DNA of 6,080 bases, from contig CATPAW010000068.1 of NCBI GenBank assembly GCA_955652255.1, forward strand, positions 1-6,080, written 5' to 3'. The notes under the pieces were generated by a model that saw only the letters and a list, made by a program, of their open reading frames with translations, made no database searches and was not told the DNA's origin. Positions 1 to 5,647 of the stretch are shown here, piece after piece. This stretch comes from an uncultured Chthoniobacterales bacterium. Its GTDB lineage: Bacteria; Verrucomicrobiota; Verrucomicrobiia; Chthoniobacterales; UBA10450. How positions within the stretch are numbered: position 1 is the first letter of the stretch; each line of letters begins with the position of its first letter. Made by a program: the position numbers and the translations under genes.

Positions 1-1002
1 CAATCGCAGAGCGCGTTCGGCGAGAGTGCGCGCTTTTTCGCGGCGTTCCGACGTGCGGTCGAAAGTGTGCACGATCCAACTTTGCAACAGCGAGGAGCGC
101 GCGAGGGCGAGCGCAAAATTCGGATCAAGTTGAACGGCGCGCTCGTAAAGCTGCTCGCTTTGTTTCAGTTTGTCGAAATCCTCAACGGCGCACTGGAGAT
201 TCTGCGCCTGGACAAAGGCAAGATAGGCTTCGCCATTTTCCGTAGGCTTGCGTTCCATTTGCGCTTTTTCAGCGGGTGACAATTTAGCCTGAAGTTCCGC
301 AGTTATTTTTTTTGCGAGATCGGTTTGGATCGCGAACACATCGCTTAGGTCGCGATCGTAATCTTCCGCCCAAATGTGCTCGTCGGTGTCGGCGTTGATT
401 AACTGGACGTTGACGCGCACGCGATTGCCGATGCGGCGAACACTGCCTTCGAGAATGGTGGCCACACCCAGCGCCTTTCCGATCTCACGAACGTTGGATG
501 CTTTCCCCCGATAAGGCATAACCGATGTGCGGGAGATCACCTTCAGGTCGCCAATCTTCGACAAATTGGTGAGCACGTCATCCTGAATGCCGTCTGCAAA
601 ATAGGCGTTCGCTTTTTCATCGCTTAGATTTTCAAATGGCAACACCGCGATCGACTTGTCGATCTTGCGCGCCAGGGCGCGCGGCAAGATGAAAAATCCT
701 GCGACGGCCGAGACGACGACGCCAATCGCGATGAGCGTAATCAGATTGCGACGCCGGTGCGCTCCTGGCGCAGGCGTCGCCCGAATCCCTTGCGGGGTAA
801 CATCGTAGGCCCAAGCCAGAATCAACGAGATCGGAAACCCGATCAGCAAAAACACGACCACCAAACGGAAGGTCCAGTTTGGCAATTCCCACGCCGGGAA
901 AACGGCCGAGCCGATCTGGATAATGAACCCGGCGGCGATGATATAGGCCGCCGCCACTCGATAAACTTTTCGGCGCTGCACTTCCTCGAAGAAGCCGCTC
1001 AT
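1..1002 (-). CDS. Membrane-anchored TolB-like/TPR protein (partial, C-terminus outside window)
   Basis: The reading frame is open for 334 codons from ATG at 1002 to the left edge, so the C-terminal part is missing. Three hydrophobic segments lie near residues 15-36, 46-65 and 86-106. The first two, with FPAWELPNW between them and LAWAYDVTPQGI after them, match the N-terminal membrane module of a family common in Verrucomicrobia. Residues 117-240 (SIAVLPFENLSDE, YFADGIQDDVLTNLSKI, ILEGSVRR, VNVQLINADTDEHIWAEDYD) are a TolB/FlgO-like domain of the kind also found behind adenylate cyclases and CadC-type regulators. From about residue 281, YERAVQLDPNFALALA begins a TPR array that probably continues outside the window. 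No catalytic motif is visible. The role is inferred to be envelope-linked scaffolding or signalling. The start is favoured because the family begins with a similar FF-E-RRKVYRVA motif. No Shine-Dalgarno is seen. Confidence 0.85.
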   Translation of the reverse strand, partial: MSGFFEEVQRRKVYRVAAAYIIAAGFIIQIGSAVFPAWELPNWTFRLVVVFLLIGFPISLILAWAYDVTPQGIRATPAPGAHRRRNLITLIAIGVVVSAVAGFFILPRALARKIDKSIAVLPFENLSDEKANAYFADGIQDDVLTNLSKIGDLKVISRTSVMPYRGKASNVREIGKALGVATILEGSVRRIGNRVRVNVQLINADTDEHIWAEDYDRDLSDVFAIQTDLAKKITAELQAKLSPAEKAQMERKPTENGEAYLAFVQAQNLQCAVEDFDKLKQSEQLYERAVQLDPNFALALARSSLLQSWIVHTFDRTSERREKARTLAERALRL

Positions 1003-1026
1003 AACAAGAGGTTTGGAGTTTTCTCG

Positions 1027-1032
1027 ATTATA
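1027..1032 (-). promoter_or_regulatory. Possible -10 element for the TolB/TPR gene
   Basis: A perfect TATAAT lies on the minus strand 24 nt before the ATG at 1002, which would give a leader of roughly 18 nt. The -35 region is poor: the nearby TTGACG (1044-1039) is only 6 nt away and so unusable as a partner. The 75-bp gap and a hairpin just after the upstream gene fit independent transcription, but the call rests on a 6-mer. Confidence 0.3.
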
Positions 1033-1057
1033 GCTCAACGTCAAACTTTGGACAGAA

Positions 1058-1075
1058 GAACGCGGCCCGGCGTTC
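1058..1075 (-). terminator. Candidate weak terminator after the ArsR-methyltransferase gene
   Basis: On the minus strand a perfect 6-bp stem, GAACGC/GCGTTC with a 6-nt loop, starts 2 nt after the TAA stop at 1078 and is followed by TTCTTCTGT, a pyrimidine-rich but imperfect U tract. Position and polarity fit a terminator. The short stem and broken tail keep this uncertain, and readthrough into the TolB/TPR gene is possible. Confidence 0.35.
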
Positions 1076-1077
1076 AC

Positions 1078-2025
1078 TTACTTAATGCCCGTGGCAAAGA
1101 CAGTTTGAAAATGCGGACTTTGTTTTTCGCGCGCCACTACACTCACTTCGATATTACGAAAACCACTTTTTTCGAGGAGTTCGTGCAGTCGCACTTCGCT
1201 GAAGCCCAGCCAGTGATCGGCATAAAGCTCACGGGCTTTCTCAAAACGGTGACTGAGCAGATCGAGCACGACGATACGGCCATTTTTTTTTAAGAGGCGA
1301 TGCGCAGATTCGATCGCGCGCTCAGGCTTGATGGCGTGGTGCAAAGCCTGGCTCAGAATGGCCAGATCGACACTGTTCTTTGCGATTGGCGGGTCCTCGA
1401 TATCGCCCTGCCGGTACTCTAGGTTTTTGAATCCATGTTTACGAGCGAGCTTTGATCCAAACTCGACCATCTTCGGCGAATTATCGATCGCGATGACTTT
1501 ATGCGCGCGTCTCGCGAGCAATTGTGAGAGAGTTCCTTCGCCGGCGCCAAGATCGGCCACGGTGAGCGGGGGCAACAAAGTGATCAGGGTGTGGGCAAGC
1601 GCCCGCCACGAGCGCCCCGGAGCATAACTGCGCCCAAATTTTCCGGCGAGCTCATCGAAATATTCCCGCGCTTTATCCTGGCGTTTGCGCAATGTCAGCT
1701 TCAACGCCGTGCGGTCGCGCGTGGTTTCGGGAATCTCGCGCGCAAGGCTTCGCAGCACTTCCTGGACGCGAGCGCGGGCGCCGTTTCGGCCCCCAATCTC
1801 TGTCGCGCCGTAGTAAACATTTTTGCCAGCGCGCCGATTCTCGACCACACCGGCACGCCTCAACTGCGCGAGATGACTCGAGATACGCGATTGCCCCATG
1901 CCAAGAATGGCCTGCAACTCGGCAACGGAGAGCTCTGCCTGCTCGAGCAACAAGAGCAAACGCAATCGCGTCGGATCGGCCAGCAGTCGCAGTAAATTAA
2001 TGGTTGACGTTAGCAAGATCGACAA
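1078..2025 (-). CDS. sahR: SahR-like ArsR-family regulator fused to a SAM/SAH-binding methyltransferase domain
   Basis: A 315-aa two-domain protein. Residues about 8-75 are an ArsR-type winged helix (LADPTRLRLL, then ELSVAELQAILGMGQSRISSHLAQLRRAGVV, wing RRAGKNVYY). Residues about 115-290 are a class I methyltransferase fold: motif I DLGAGEG at 158-164, acidic loop IAIDNSP at 178-184, then GDIEDPP and LSQALHH. The protein has no cysteine, so ArsR-type thiolate metal sensing and ArsM-type arsenite methylation are unlikely. The same architecture defines SahR, a repressor of metK/ahcY/metH/metF in Proteobacteria released by S-adenosylhomocysteine. Divergence from metK-ahcY supports that role here. 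The start is TTG; an in-frame TGA at 2043-2041 blocks extension and no in-frame ATG lies nearby. A true methyltransferase activity is not excluded. The fold and fusion are clear; the effector is inferred. Confidence 0.85.
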   Translation of the reverse strand: MSILLTSTINLLRLLADPTRLRLLLLLEQAELSVAELQAILGMGQSRISSHLAQLRRAGVVENRRAGKNVYYGATEIGGRNGARARVQEVLRSLAREIPETTRDRTALKLTLRKRQDKAREYFDELAGKFGRSYAPGRSWRALAHTLITLLPPLTVADLGAGEGTLSQLLARRAHKVIAIDNSPKMVEFGSKLARKHGFKNLEYRQGDIEDPPIAKNSVDLAILSQALHHAIKPERAIESAHRLLKKNGRIVVLDLLSHRFEKARELYADHWLGFSEVRLHELLEKSGFRNIEVSVVAREKQSPHFQTVFATGIK

Positions 2026-2031
2026 CGATAC

Positions 2032-2063
2032 ATCTACATATCATGATTGGTCAATATGTCGAT
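2032..2063. promoter_or_regulatory. Candidate operator dyad between the regulator and metK
   Basis: Inverted repeat with 10-bp arms ATCTACATAT (2032-2041) and ATATGTCGAT (2054-2063), 9 of 10 positions complementary, around a 12-nt centre. The left half also holds the perfect palindrome ATCATGAT (2040-2047). It lies 6 nt upstream of the regulator's TTG and about 60 nt upstream of metK, where a bound ArsR-type dimer could block both promoters. ArsR-family operators are typically AT-rich imperfect dyads. No match to a published SahR motif was checked. Confidence 0.5.
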
Positions 2064-2077
2064 AGGAATTGATTCCT
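2064..2077. promoter_or_regulatory. Second short dyad upstream of metK
   Basis: Perfect inverted repeat AGGAAT-TG-ATTCCT, directly adjoining the larger dyad and 49 nt before the metK ATG. It could be a second operator half, part of the metK promoter, or a small leader hairpin. It is short enough to arise by chance. Confidence 0.3.
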
Positions 2078-2126
2078 CTCGGCCGCCGTTTAACGATTCA
2101 GCGCTTCAACAAACTAACTTTTCACC

Positions 2127-3305
2127 ATGCCCCATCGTTACATTTTTTCCTCTGAATCGGTCACCGAAGGTCACCCGGATAAGGTTTGTGACACGATCAG
2201 CGATTACATTCTGGATGCCTGTCTCGAACAAGATCCTCTGAGCCGGGTCGCTTGCGAGACGCTGGCCAAAGGTAACCTCGTTGTTCTTGCTGGCGAAATC
2301 ACGAGCAATGCAAAGTTTGATTTCGAGGAGCGCGTTCGCGACGCGATTCGCGGCATCGGCTACGTCAATGGCGATTGCATTTTTCACGCCGATACCTGCC
2401 GCGTGATTTGCGAGATGAGCGAGCAATCGCGCGACATTAAGCAAGGCGTCGATAGCGCTGCCGCCGAAGGCAAAGGGACCGCCGAGCAAGGCGCCGGCGA
2501 TCAGGGCCTGATGTTTGGGTTTGCCTGCAACGAAACACCCGAGCTCATGCCCGCTCCCATTTCCTTCGCGCATAAACTCGGCCGCGAACTGACCCGATTG
2601 CGCAAGGCCGGCGAAATTCCGTGGCTGCGCCCGGACGCCAAGACGCAAGTTTCGATTGAATACGACGGCTATAAGCCGGTGCGAGTCACGACGGTGGTTG
2701 TTTCCTCGCAGCACGCCGCAGACGTGAAACAAACGGAAATTCGCGAGACCTTGATCGAACTCCTCATCAAAAAGGTAATGCCACCGGAATGGCTGGATGA
2801 GAAGACGACATACCTGATTAATCCGACCGGCCGTTTTGTCATTGGCGGTCCAGAGGGCGATGCCGGCATTACCGGTCGCAAAATCATCGTCGATTCGTAC
2901 GGCGGAATGGGACGTCACGGCGGTGGCGCGTTTTCGGGAAAGGATCCGAGCAAAGTCGATCGTAGTGCAGCCTACATGGGCCGATGGATCGCAAAAAATG
3001 TGGTCGCCTCAGGGCTGGCCGACCGCTGTGAAGTGCAATTTGCCTACGCCATCGGCCACCCCGAACCAGTTAGCGTGAGCGTGGACACTTTTTGCACGGG
3101 CAAAGTGGATGACGAAAAACTCGAGCGCGCAGTCTGCGAAGTTTTCAATTTCAAACCGGCCGAGATCATCAAGCAGCTCAACTTGCTGCGGCCGATTTAC
3201 CGCAAGACAACCAACTACGGCCATTTCGGCCGCATCGATGATCTTGATGCAATTACTTGGGAGCGCACCGAGAAAGCAGCGGAACTCAAAAAGGCGGCGA
3301 AATAG
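2127..3305 (+). CDS. metK: S-adenosylmethionine synthetase (methionine adenosyltransferase)
   Basis: Cytosolic enzyme that makes SAM from methionine and ATP, releasing phosphate and pyrophosphate. At 392 aa it has normal bacterial MetK length (E. coli about 384). SESVTEGHPDK at 9-19 carries the catalytic His16 and Asp18 equivalents. GAGDQGLMFG at 122-131 is the first family signature and the glycine-rich GGGAFSGKD at 265-273 is the second. INPTGRFVIGGP and GDAGITGRKIIVDSYGG (around 231-260) are also canonical, and the protein ends with the usual NYGHFGR segment before a short Lys/Ala-rich tail. The ATG start places SESVTEGHPDK at the usual distance from the N-terminus. No Shine-Dalgarno precedes it. 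It is the first gene of a two-gene operon with ahcY and is divergent from the SahR-like regulator. No truncation or missing key residue was seen. Confidence 0.98.
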   Translation: MPHRYIFSSESVTEGHPDKVCDTISDYILDACLEQDPLSRVACETLAKGNLVVLAGEITSNAKFDFEERVRDAIRGIGYVNGDCIFHADTCRVICEMSEQSRDIKQGVDSAAAEGKGTAEQGAGDQGLMFGFACNETPELMPAPISFAHKLGRELTRLRKAGEIPWLRPDAKTQVSIEYDGYKPVRVTTVVVSSQHAADVKQTEIRETLIELLIKKVMPPEWLDEKTTYLINPTGRFVIGGPEGDAGITGRKIIVDSYGGMGRHGGGAFSGKDPSKVDRSAAYMGRWIAKNVVASGLADRCEVQFAYAIGHPEPVSVSVDTFCTGKVDDEKLERAVCEVFNFKPAEIIKQLNLLRPIYRKTTNYGHFGRIDDLDAITWERTEKAAELKKAAK

Positions 3306-3309
3306 ATTT

Positions 3310-4743
3310 ATGAGTAGCGCGACGACTCGCACGGAAAAAAAACAAGGTTACAAAGTCGCCGATATCAATCTGGCGGATTGGGGTCGCAAAGAGATCTCCA
3401 TCGCGGAAAAGGAAATGCCCGGCTTAATGGCGATCCGCGAAAAGTATGCGGCGAGCAAACCGCTCGCTGGTGTGCGCGTGACGGGTTCGCTGCATATGAC
3501 AATCCAGACGGCAGTGTTGATTGAGACACTGGTCGATCTTGGCGCGAGCGTCCGTTGGGCTTCCTGTAATATTTTCTCAACCCAAGATCACGCCGCGGCG
3601 GCAATCGCGAAGAGCGGCGTGTCCGTTTTCGCATGGAAAGGTGAATCGCTCGAAGAATATTGGTGGTGTACGTACCAAGCGATTTCGCATCCGAACAGCG
3701 AGGGTCCGCAGTTGGTGGTAGACGATGGCGGCGATGCCACGCTGCTCATTCACAAAGGTTACGAGTTCGAAGAAGGCAGCGATTGGGCCAAGACAAGATC
3801 GACATCAAAGGAAGAGCAGGTCATCAAAGATCTGTTGCTCGAGATCCAGCGCGAGAATCCGTATCGCTGGCACGAGATCGTGAAGGATTGGCGCGGCGTT
3901 TCCGAGGAAACCACGACCGGCGTGCATCGTCTTTACAAGATGCACCAGGAAAACAAGCTGCTCGTTCCCGCGATCAACGTGAACGATTCGGTTACCAAAT
4001 CGAAGTTCGACAATCTCTACGGCTGCCGGCATTCGCTCGTCGATGGATTGAACCGCGCGCTCGACGTTATGATCGGGGGCAAAGTCGCGGTCGTGTGCGG
4101 TTACGGCGATGTCGGCAAAGGTTGCGCGCAATCATTGCGCGGCCAGGGTGCGCGCGTCGTCATCACCGAAATCGATCCGATCAACGCGTTGCAAGCGGCA
4201 ATGGAAGGCTATGAAGTAACGACGATCGAAGACACGCTCGGCCGCGGCGACATTTACATCGCCGCCACTGGTAACCTCGACATCATCACACTCGCGCACA
4301 TGGAGCGAATGAAAGACCAAGCCATCGTCGCCAATATCGGTCATTTCGACAACGAAATTCAGGTCGACGCGCTCAACACCGCCGAAAGCGTGAAGCGCAC
4401 CAACATCAAACCGCAGGTGGACAAATATACATTTCCCGACGGTCACGAGATTTTCCTGCTCGCCGAAGGTCGTCTCGTCAACCTCGGCTGCGCCACCGGT
4501 CACCCAAGCTTCGTCATGTCGAATTCATTTTCCAATCAGGTGCTTGCGCAACTCGATCTTTGGAAAAACCGGGACACTTACAAAGTTGGCGTCTACGTCT
4601 TGTCGAAGAAACTCGACGAAGAAGTCGCGCGCCTGCACCTGGAAAAGATCGGCGTCAAACTAACCAGGCTGACAAAAGAGCAAGCCGACTATCTCGGCGT
4701 TCCGATCGACGGGCCGTTTAAGTCAGAGCATTATCGCTACTGA
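3310..4743 (+). CDS. ahcY: S-adenosylhomocysteine hydrolase (adenosylhomocysteinase)
   Basis: NAD-dependent cytosolic enzyme that reversibly splits SAH into adenosine and homocysteine, removing the product that inhibits methyltransferases. The 477-aa protein shows GSLHMT (His62), SCNIFSTQDHAAAA, VDDGGD (138-142), EETTTGV (199-205), NDSVTKSKFDN with the NAD-site Lys230 and Asp234 equivalents, the Rossmann motif GYGDVGKG at 264-271, NIGHFDNEI, and the typical C-terminal KSEHYRY. Residues about 150-195 hold the roughly 40-residue insertion seen in many bacterial AhcY proteins and absent from the human enzyme. The frame stays open upstream to 3109, but ATG 3310, 4 nt after the metK stop, gives the family-like N-terminus and avoids a long overlap with metK. 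The tight spacing implies co-transcription and translational coupling with metK. Confidence 0.98.
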   Translation: MSSATTRTEKKQGYKVADINLADWGRKEISIAEKEMPGLMAIREKYAASKPLAGVRVTGSLHMTIQTAVLIETLVDLGASVRWASCNIFSTQDHAAAAIAKSGVSVFAWKGESLEEYWWCTYQAISHPNSEGPQLVVDDGGDATLLIHKGYEFEEGSDWAKTRSTSKEEQVIKDLLLEIQRENPYRWHEIVKDWRGVSEETTTGVHRLYKMHQENKLLVPAINVNDSVTKSKFDNLYGCRHSLVDGLNRALDVMIGGKVAVVCGYGDVGKGCAQSLRGQGARVVITEIDPINALQAAMEGYEVTTIEDTLGRGDIYIAATGNLDIITLAHMERMKDQAIVANIGHFDNEIQVDALNTAESVKRTNIKPQVDKYTFPDGHEIFLLAEGRLVNLGCATGHPSFVMSNSFSNQVLAQLDLWKNRDTYKVGVYVLSKKLDEEVARLHLEKIGVKLTRLTKEQADYLGVPIDGPFKSEHYRY

Positions 4744-4755
4744 CATCGTGTTAGC

Positions 4756-4776
4756 GTCCTGAGCGAAGCGAAGGAC
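4756..4776. repeat. Short palindromic element after ahcY, possible terminator
   Basis: Arms GTCCT (4756-4760) and AGGAC (4772-4776) enclose an 11-nt centre made of the partial repeat GAGCGAAGCGA. The element sits 13 nt after the ahcY stop, with a C/T-rich stretch ending in CTTTT just beyond. Elements of this GTCCT...AGGAC type are, from memory, scattered between genes in several soil bacteria. The 5-bp stem alone makes a weak terminator. Confidence 0.4.
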
Positions 4777-4788
4777 CTCCCTTTTCGC

Positions 4789-4816
4789 CACAGATTCACA
4801 CAGATTTTCACTGATT
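4789..4816. repeat. Period-10 tandem repeat, three copies of CACWGATT
   Basis: CACAGATT (4789-4796), CACAGATT (4799-4806) and CACTGATT (4809-4816) recur exactly every 10 nt, separated by CA and TT. The array spans the gap between ahcY and the small ORF and ends on that ORF's stop codon. Similar CACAGATT-rich stretches occur between genes in many bacterial genomes. The function is unknown. The period is close to one helical turn, so repeated protein contacts on one face are conceivable but unsupported. Confidence 0.6.
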
Positions 4817-4988
4817 AATTGTTCTTCGCTTGCGGTGGCGTGATGAAAAAGAGCGGAGTGAGCGCGTAAAGCAAGACCGCGATGTGCACATTAAACAAAG
4901 TCGCGGCGACGCCGAGTAAATAGGAAATCACGCCGACAAAAGATTTGCGCGTGAGATGCGGAACCTGCGTTCCGCATGAGACGCTCAT
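4815..4988 (-). CDS. 57-codon membrane ORF, probable C-terminal remnant of a TMEM175 (DUF1211)-like protein
   Basis: ATG at 4988 to TAA at 4817-4815. The 57-aa product is hydrophobic from about residue 16 to 50 in two segments (VGVISYLLGVAATLF and VHIAVLLYALTPLFFI) broken by the turn NVH, ending PPQAKNN. A basic patch (TRKS) before a helix pair and a final Y-L-P-FF-PP pattern resemble the last two helices of bacterial TMEM175/DUF1211 potassium-channel-like proteins, which are normally around 200 aa. The first 12 or so codons coincide with the palindrome at 4956-4977, so only the part after TRKS looks like real homology. An AGGGAG lies 11 nt before the ATG, the only Shine-Dalgarno-like sequence seen in the window, so a translated mini-protein is possible. 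A decayed gene end is equally likely. Confidence 0.4.
   Translation of the reverse strand: MSVSCGTQVPHLTRKSFVGVISYLLGVAATLFNVHIAVLLYALTPLFFITPPQAKNN
4956..4977. repeat. Perfect 9-bp palindromic repeat (REP-like)
   Basis: ATGCGGAAC (4956-4964) and GTTCCGCAT (4969-4977) are exact reverse complements separated by CTGC. This strong, GC-rich hairpin with no U tract resembles the REP-like palindromes dispersed in verrucomicrobial intergenic DNA. It lies exactly where the membrane-protein-like frame loses resemblance to its family, so it may mark the point where a longer gene was broken. Confidence 0.6.
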
Positions 4989-5007
4989 TTCACGATTATC
5001 TCCCTGC

Positions 5008-5038
5008 CTAATGAGCGCTCTGCGGAGCCGCGGATTAG
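5008..5038. terminator. Imperfect hairpin overlapping the SET-gene stop codon
   Basis: CTAAT (5008-5012) pairs with ATTAG (5034-5038). Inside, GCG-CTC can pair with GAG-CGC, leaving a one-base bulge and a TGCG loop. The ATTAG arm contains the TAA stop of the SET gene on the minus strand. The position fits a terminator or another dispersed palindrome. No U run follows on the minus strand, so it would be atypical as an intrinsic terminator. Confidence 0.35.
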
Positions 5039-5565
5039 TTCGTCGGCTCGGCGGCGTCTCGCCCTACCGCGATCTTCCGCGCGAGATACGCTGAAAAATA
5101 GCCCGCGTAACGCGTTTGCAATTCCGGTCGTTGCCAATCTTTGCCGGTGAGAATTTCCCGGCATTTCGGAGAACCGCATTTACACGCGATTGAATAATCA
5201 TCGTCATCCGTGGTCGCCCAATCGTGAGTCAACTCTTCGCCGGCGCGGATATCGCGCACCGCCACAAAAGTGATCTCGCCGCGCATACCCAGGTTGGCAT
5301 CGCAGGAATGATTGCTGTAGAGCATCGAGCCTTCACGCTCTTCGTTCGTGACCGGCGCGATGAAAAGGTGGTCGTCGATTTGAATCTCAACCGGCCCCAG
5401 CCGTGGCGTGATTTCGCCACGCAAGGTTTCGCGATCGACGATGTGCCCGCCTTTCACCGCGACGATCTCGTCTTTGGCGATGTCGGCCGTTGCAAATAAT
5501 CCGCGCCCGTGAATCTTGCTCTCACGGACTTCCGTTTTTAGCGAGAGATAGGAAAGCGGCATCAT
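5035..5565 (-). CDS. SET-domain protein-lysine N-methyltransferase with post-SET zinc motif
   Basis: A 176-aa protein of the small bacterial SET family, predicted to move methyl groups from SAM to lysine side chains; the substrate is unknown. Seen: KIHGRGLFA (18-25, SET start), the NHSC core in YSNHSCDAN (83-91), GEELTHDWA (109-117) at the place of the usual ELTxDY motif, and CKCGSPKC (128-135). Cys128, Cys130 and Cys135 with Cys88 would form the post-SET zinc site. A C-terminal tail (GKDWQRPELQTRYAGYFSAYLARKI) is, from memory, typical of this bacterial subfamily. No signal peptide or membrane span is seen, so it is probably cytosolic. It starts at the ATG-ATG pair 5565/5562, with no Shine-Dalgarno. 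It is divergent from the MFS gene. Its product SAH is the AhcY substrate, a metabolic but not proven regulatory link to the neighbouring operon. Confidence 0.9.
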   Translation of the reverse strand: MMPLSYLSLKTEVRESKIHGRGLFATADIAKDEIVAVKGGHIVDRETLRGEITPRLGPVEIQIDDHLFIAPVTNEEREGSMLYSNHSCDANLGMRGEITFVAVRDIRAGEELTHDWATTDDDDYSIACKCGSPKCREILTGKDWQRPELQTRYAGYFSAYLARKIAVGRDAAEPTN

Positions 5566-5588
5566 ATTAATAAATGACGCTTGAAATA

Positions 5589-5603
5589 AGCTGCGCGCCA
5601 GCT
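5589..5603. repeat. Small inverted repeat in the SET/MFS gap
   Basis: AGCTG (5589-5593) and CAGCT (5599-5603) are perfect 5-bp arms around CGCGC. It lies midway between the divergent starts, where it could be an operator or a chance palindrome. There is no further support. Confidence 0.25.
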
Positions 5604-5612
5604 AGTTCGATG

Positions 5613-5646
5613 TCGATCTTGTCCGCCTCAGGCGGATCGATCTTGT
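5613..5646. repeat. Hairpin flanked by 10-bp direct repeats just before the MFS start
   Basis: TCGATCTTGT occurs at 5613-5622 and again at 5637-5646. Between them is the palindrome TCCGCC-TCA-GGCGGA (5622-5636), sharing one base with the first copy. The second copy ends 1 nt before the MFS ATG. The arrangement resembles a tiny palindromic element bracketed by a target duplication, and the hairpin would lie in the mRNA leader where a ribosome binding site is expected. Confidence 0.6.
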
Positions 5647-5647
5647 T

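Noticed and set aside
1000..1009. Shared TCTTGTTATG start context at the TolB/TPR gene (minus) and MFS gene (5641-5650)
   Set aside because: Ten identical bases at two starts are curious, but two instances cannot separate a signal from chance.
757..1293. 178-codon plus-strand frame across the TolB/TPR and regulator genes
   Set aside because: It overlaps two well-supported minus-strand genes, has a low-complexity Arg/Asn/Gln-rich product and matches no family.
1078..2025. Arsenite methyltransferase (ArsM) or arsenic repressor
   Set aside because: The protein has no cysteine at all, whereas ArsM catalysis and classic ArsR metal sensing use cysteines, and no ars genes are nearby.
2026..2126. 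SAM or SAH riboswitch upstream of metK
   Set aside because: The gap is 101 nt, part of which must hold promoters, and I found no multi-helix junction or pseudoknot pattern; the protein regulator explains control better.
2106..2918. Long 270-codon antisense frame opposite metK
   Set aside because: It lies wholly over the strongly supported metK, has no recognisable motifs, and follows from the codon bias of the real gene.
3109..3309. N-terminal extension of AhcY
   Set aside because: It would overlap about 200 nt of metK and add a Ser/Arg-rich segment not typical of the family; ATG 3310 fits length and operon spacing.
3660..4214. 184-codon frame inside ahcY, same strand, other phase
   Set aside because: Arg-rich shadow product inside conserved ahcY sequence with no independent start signal.
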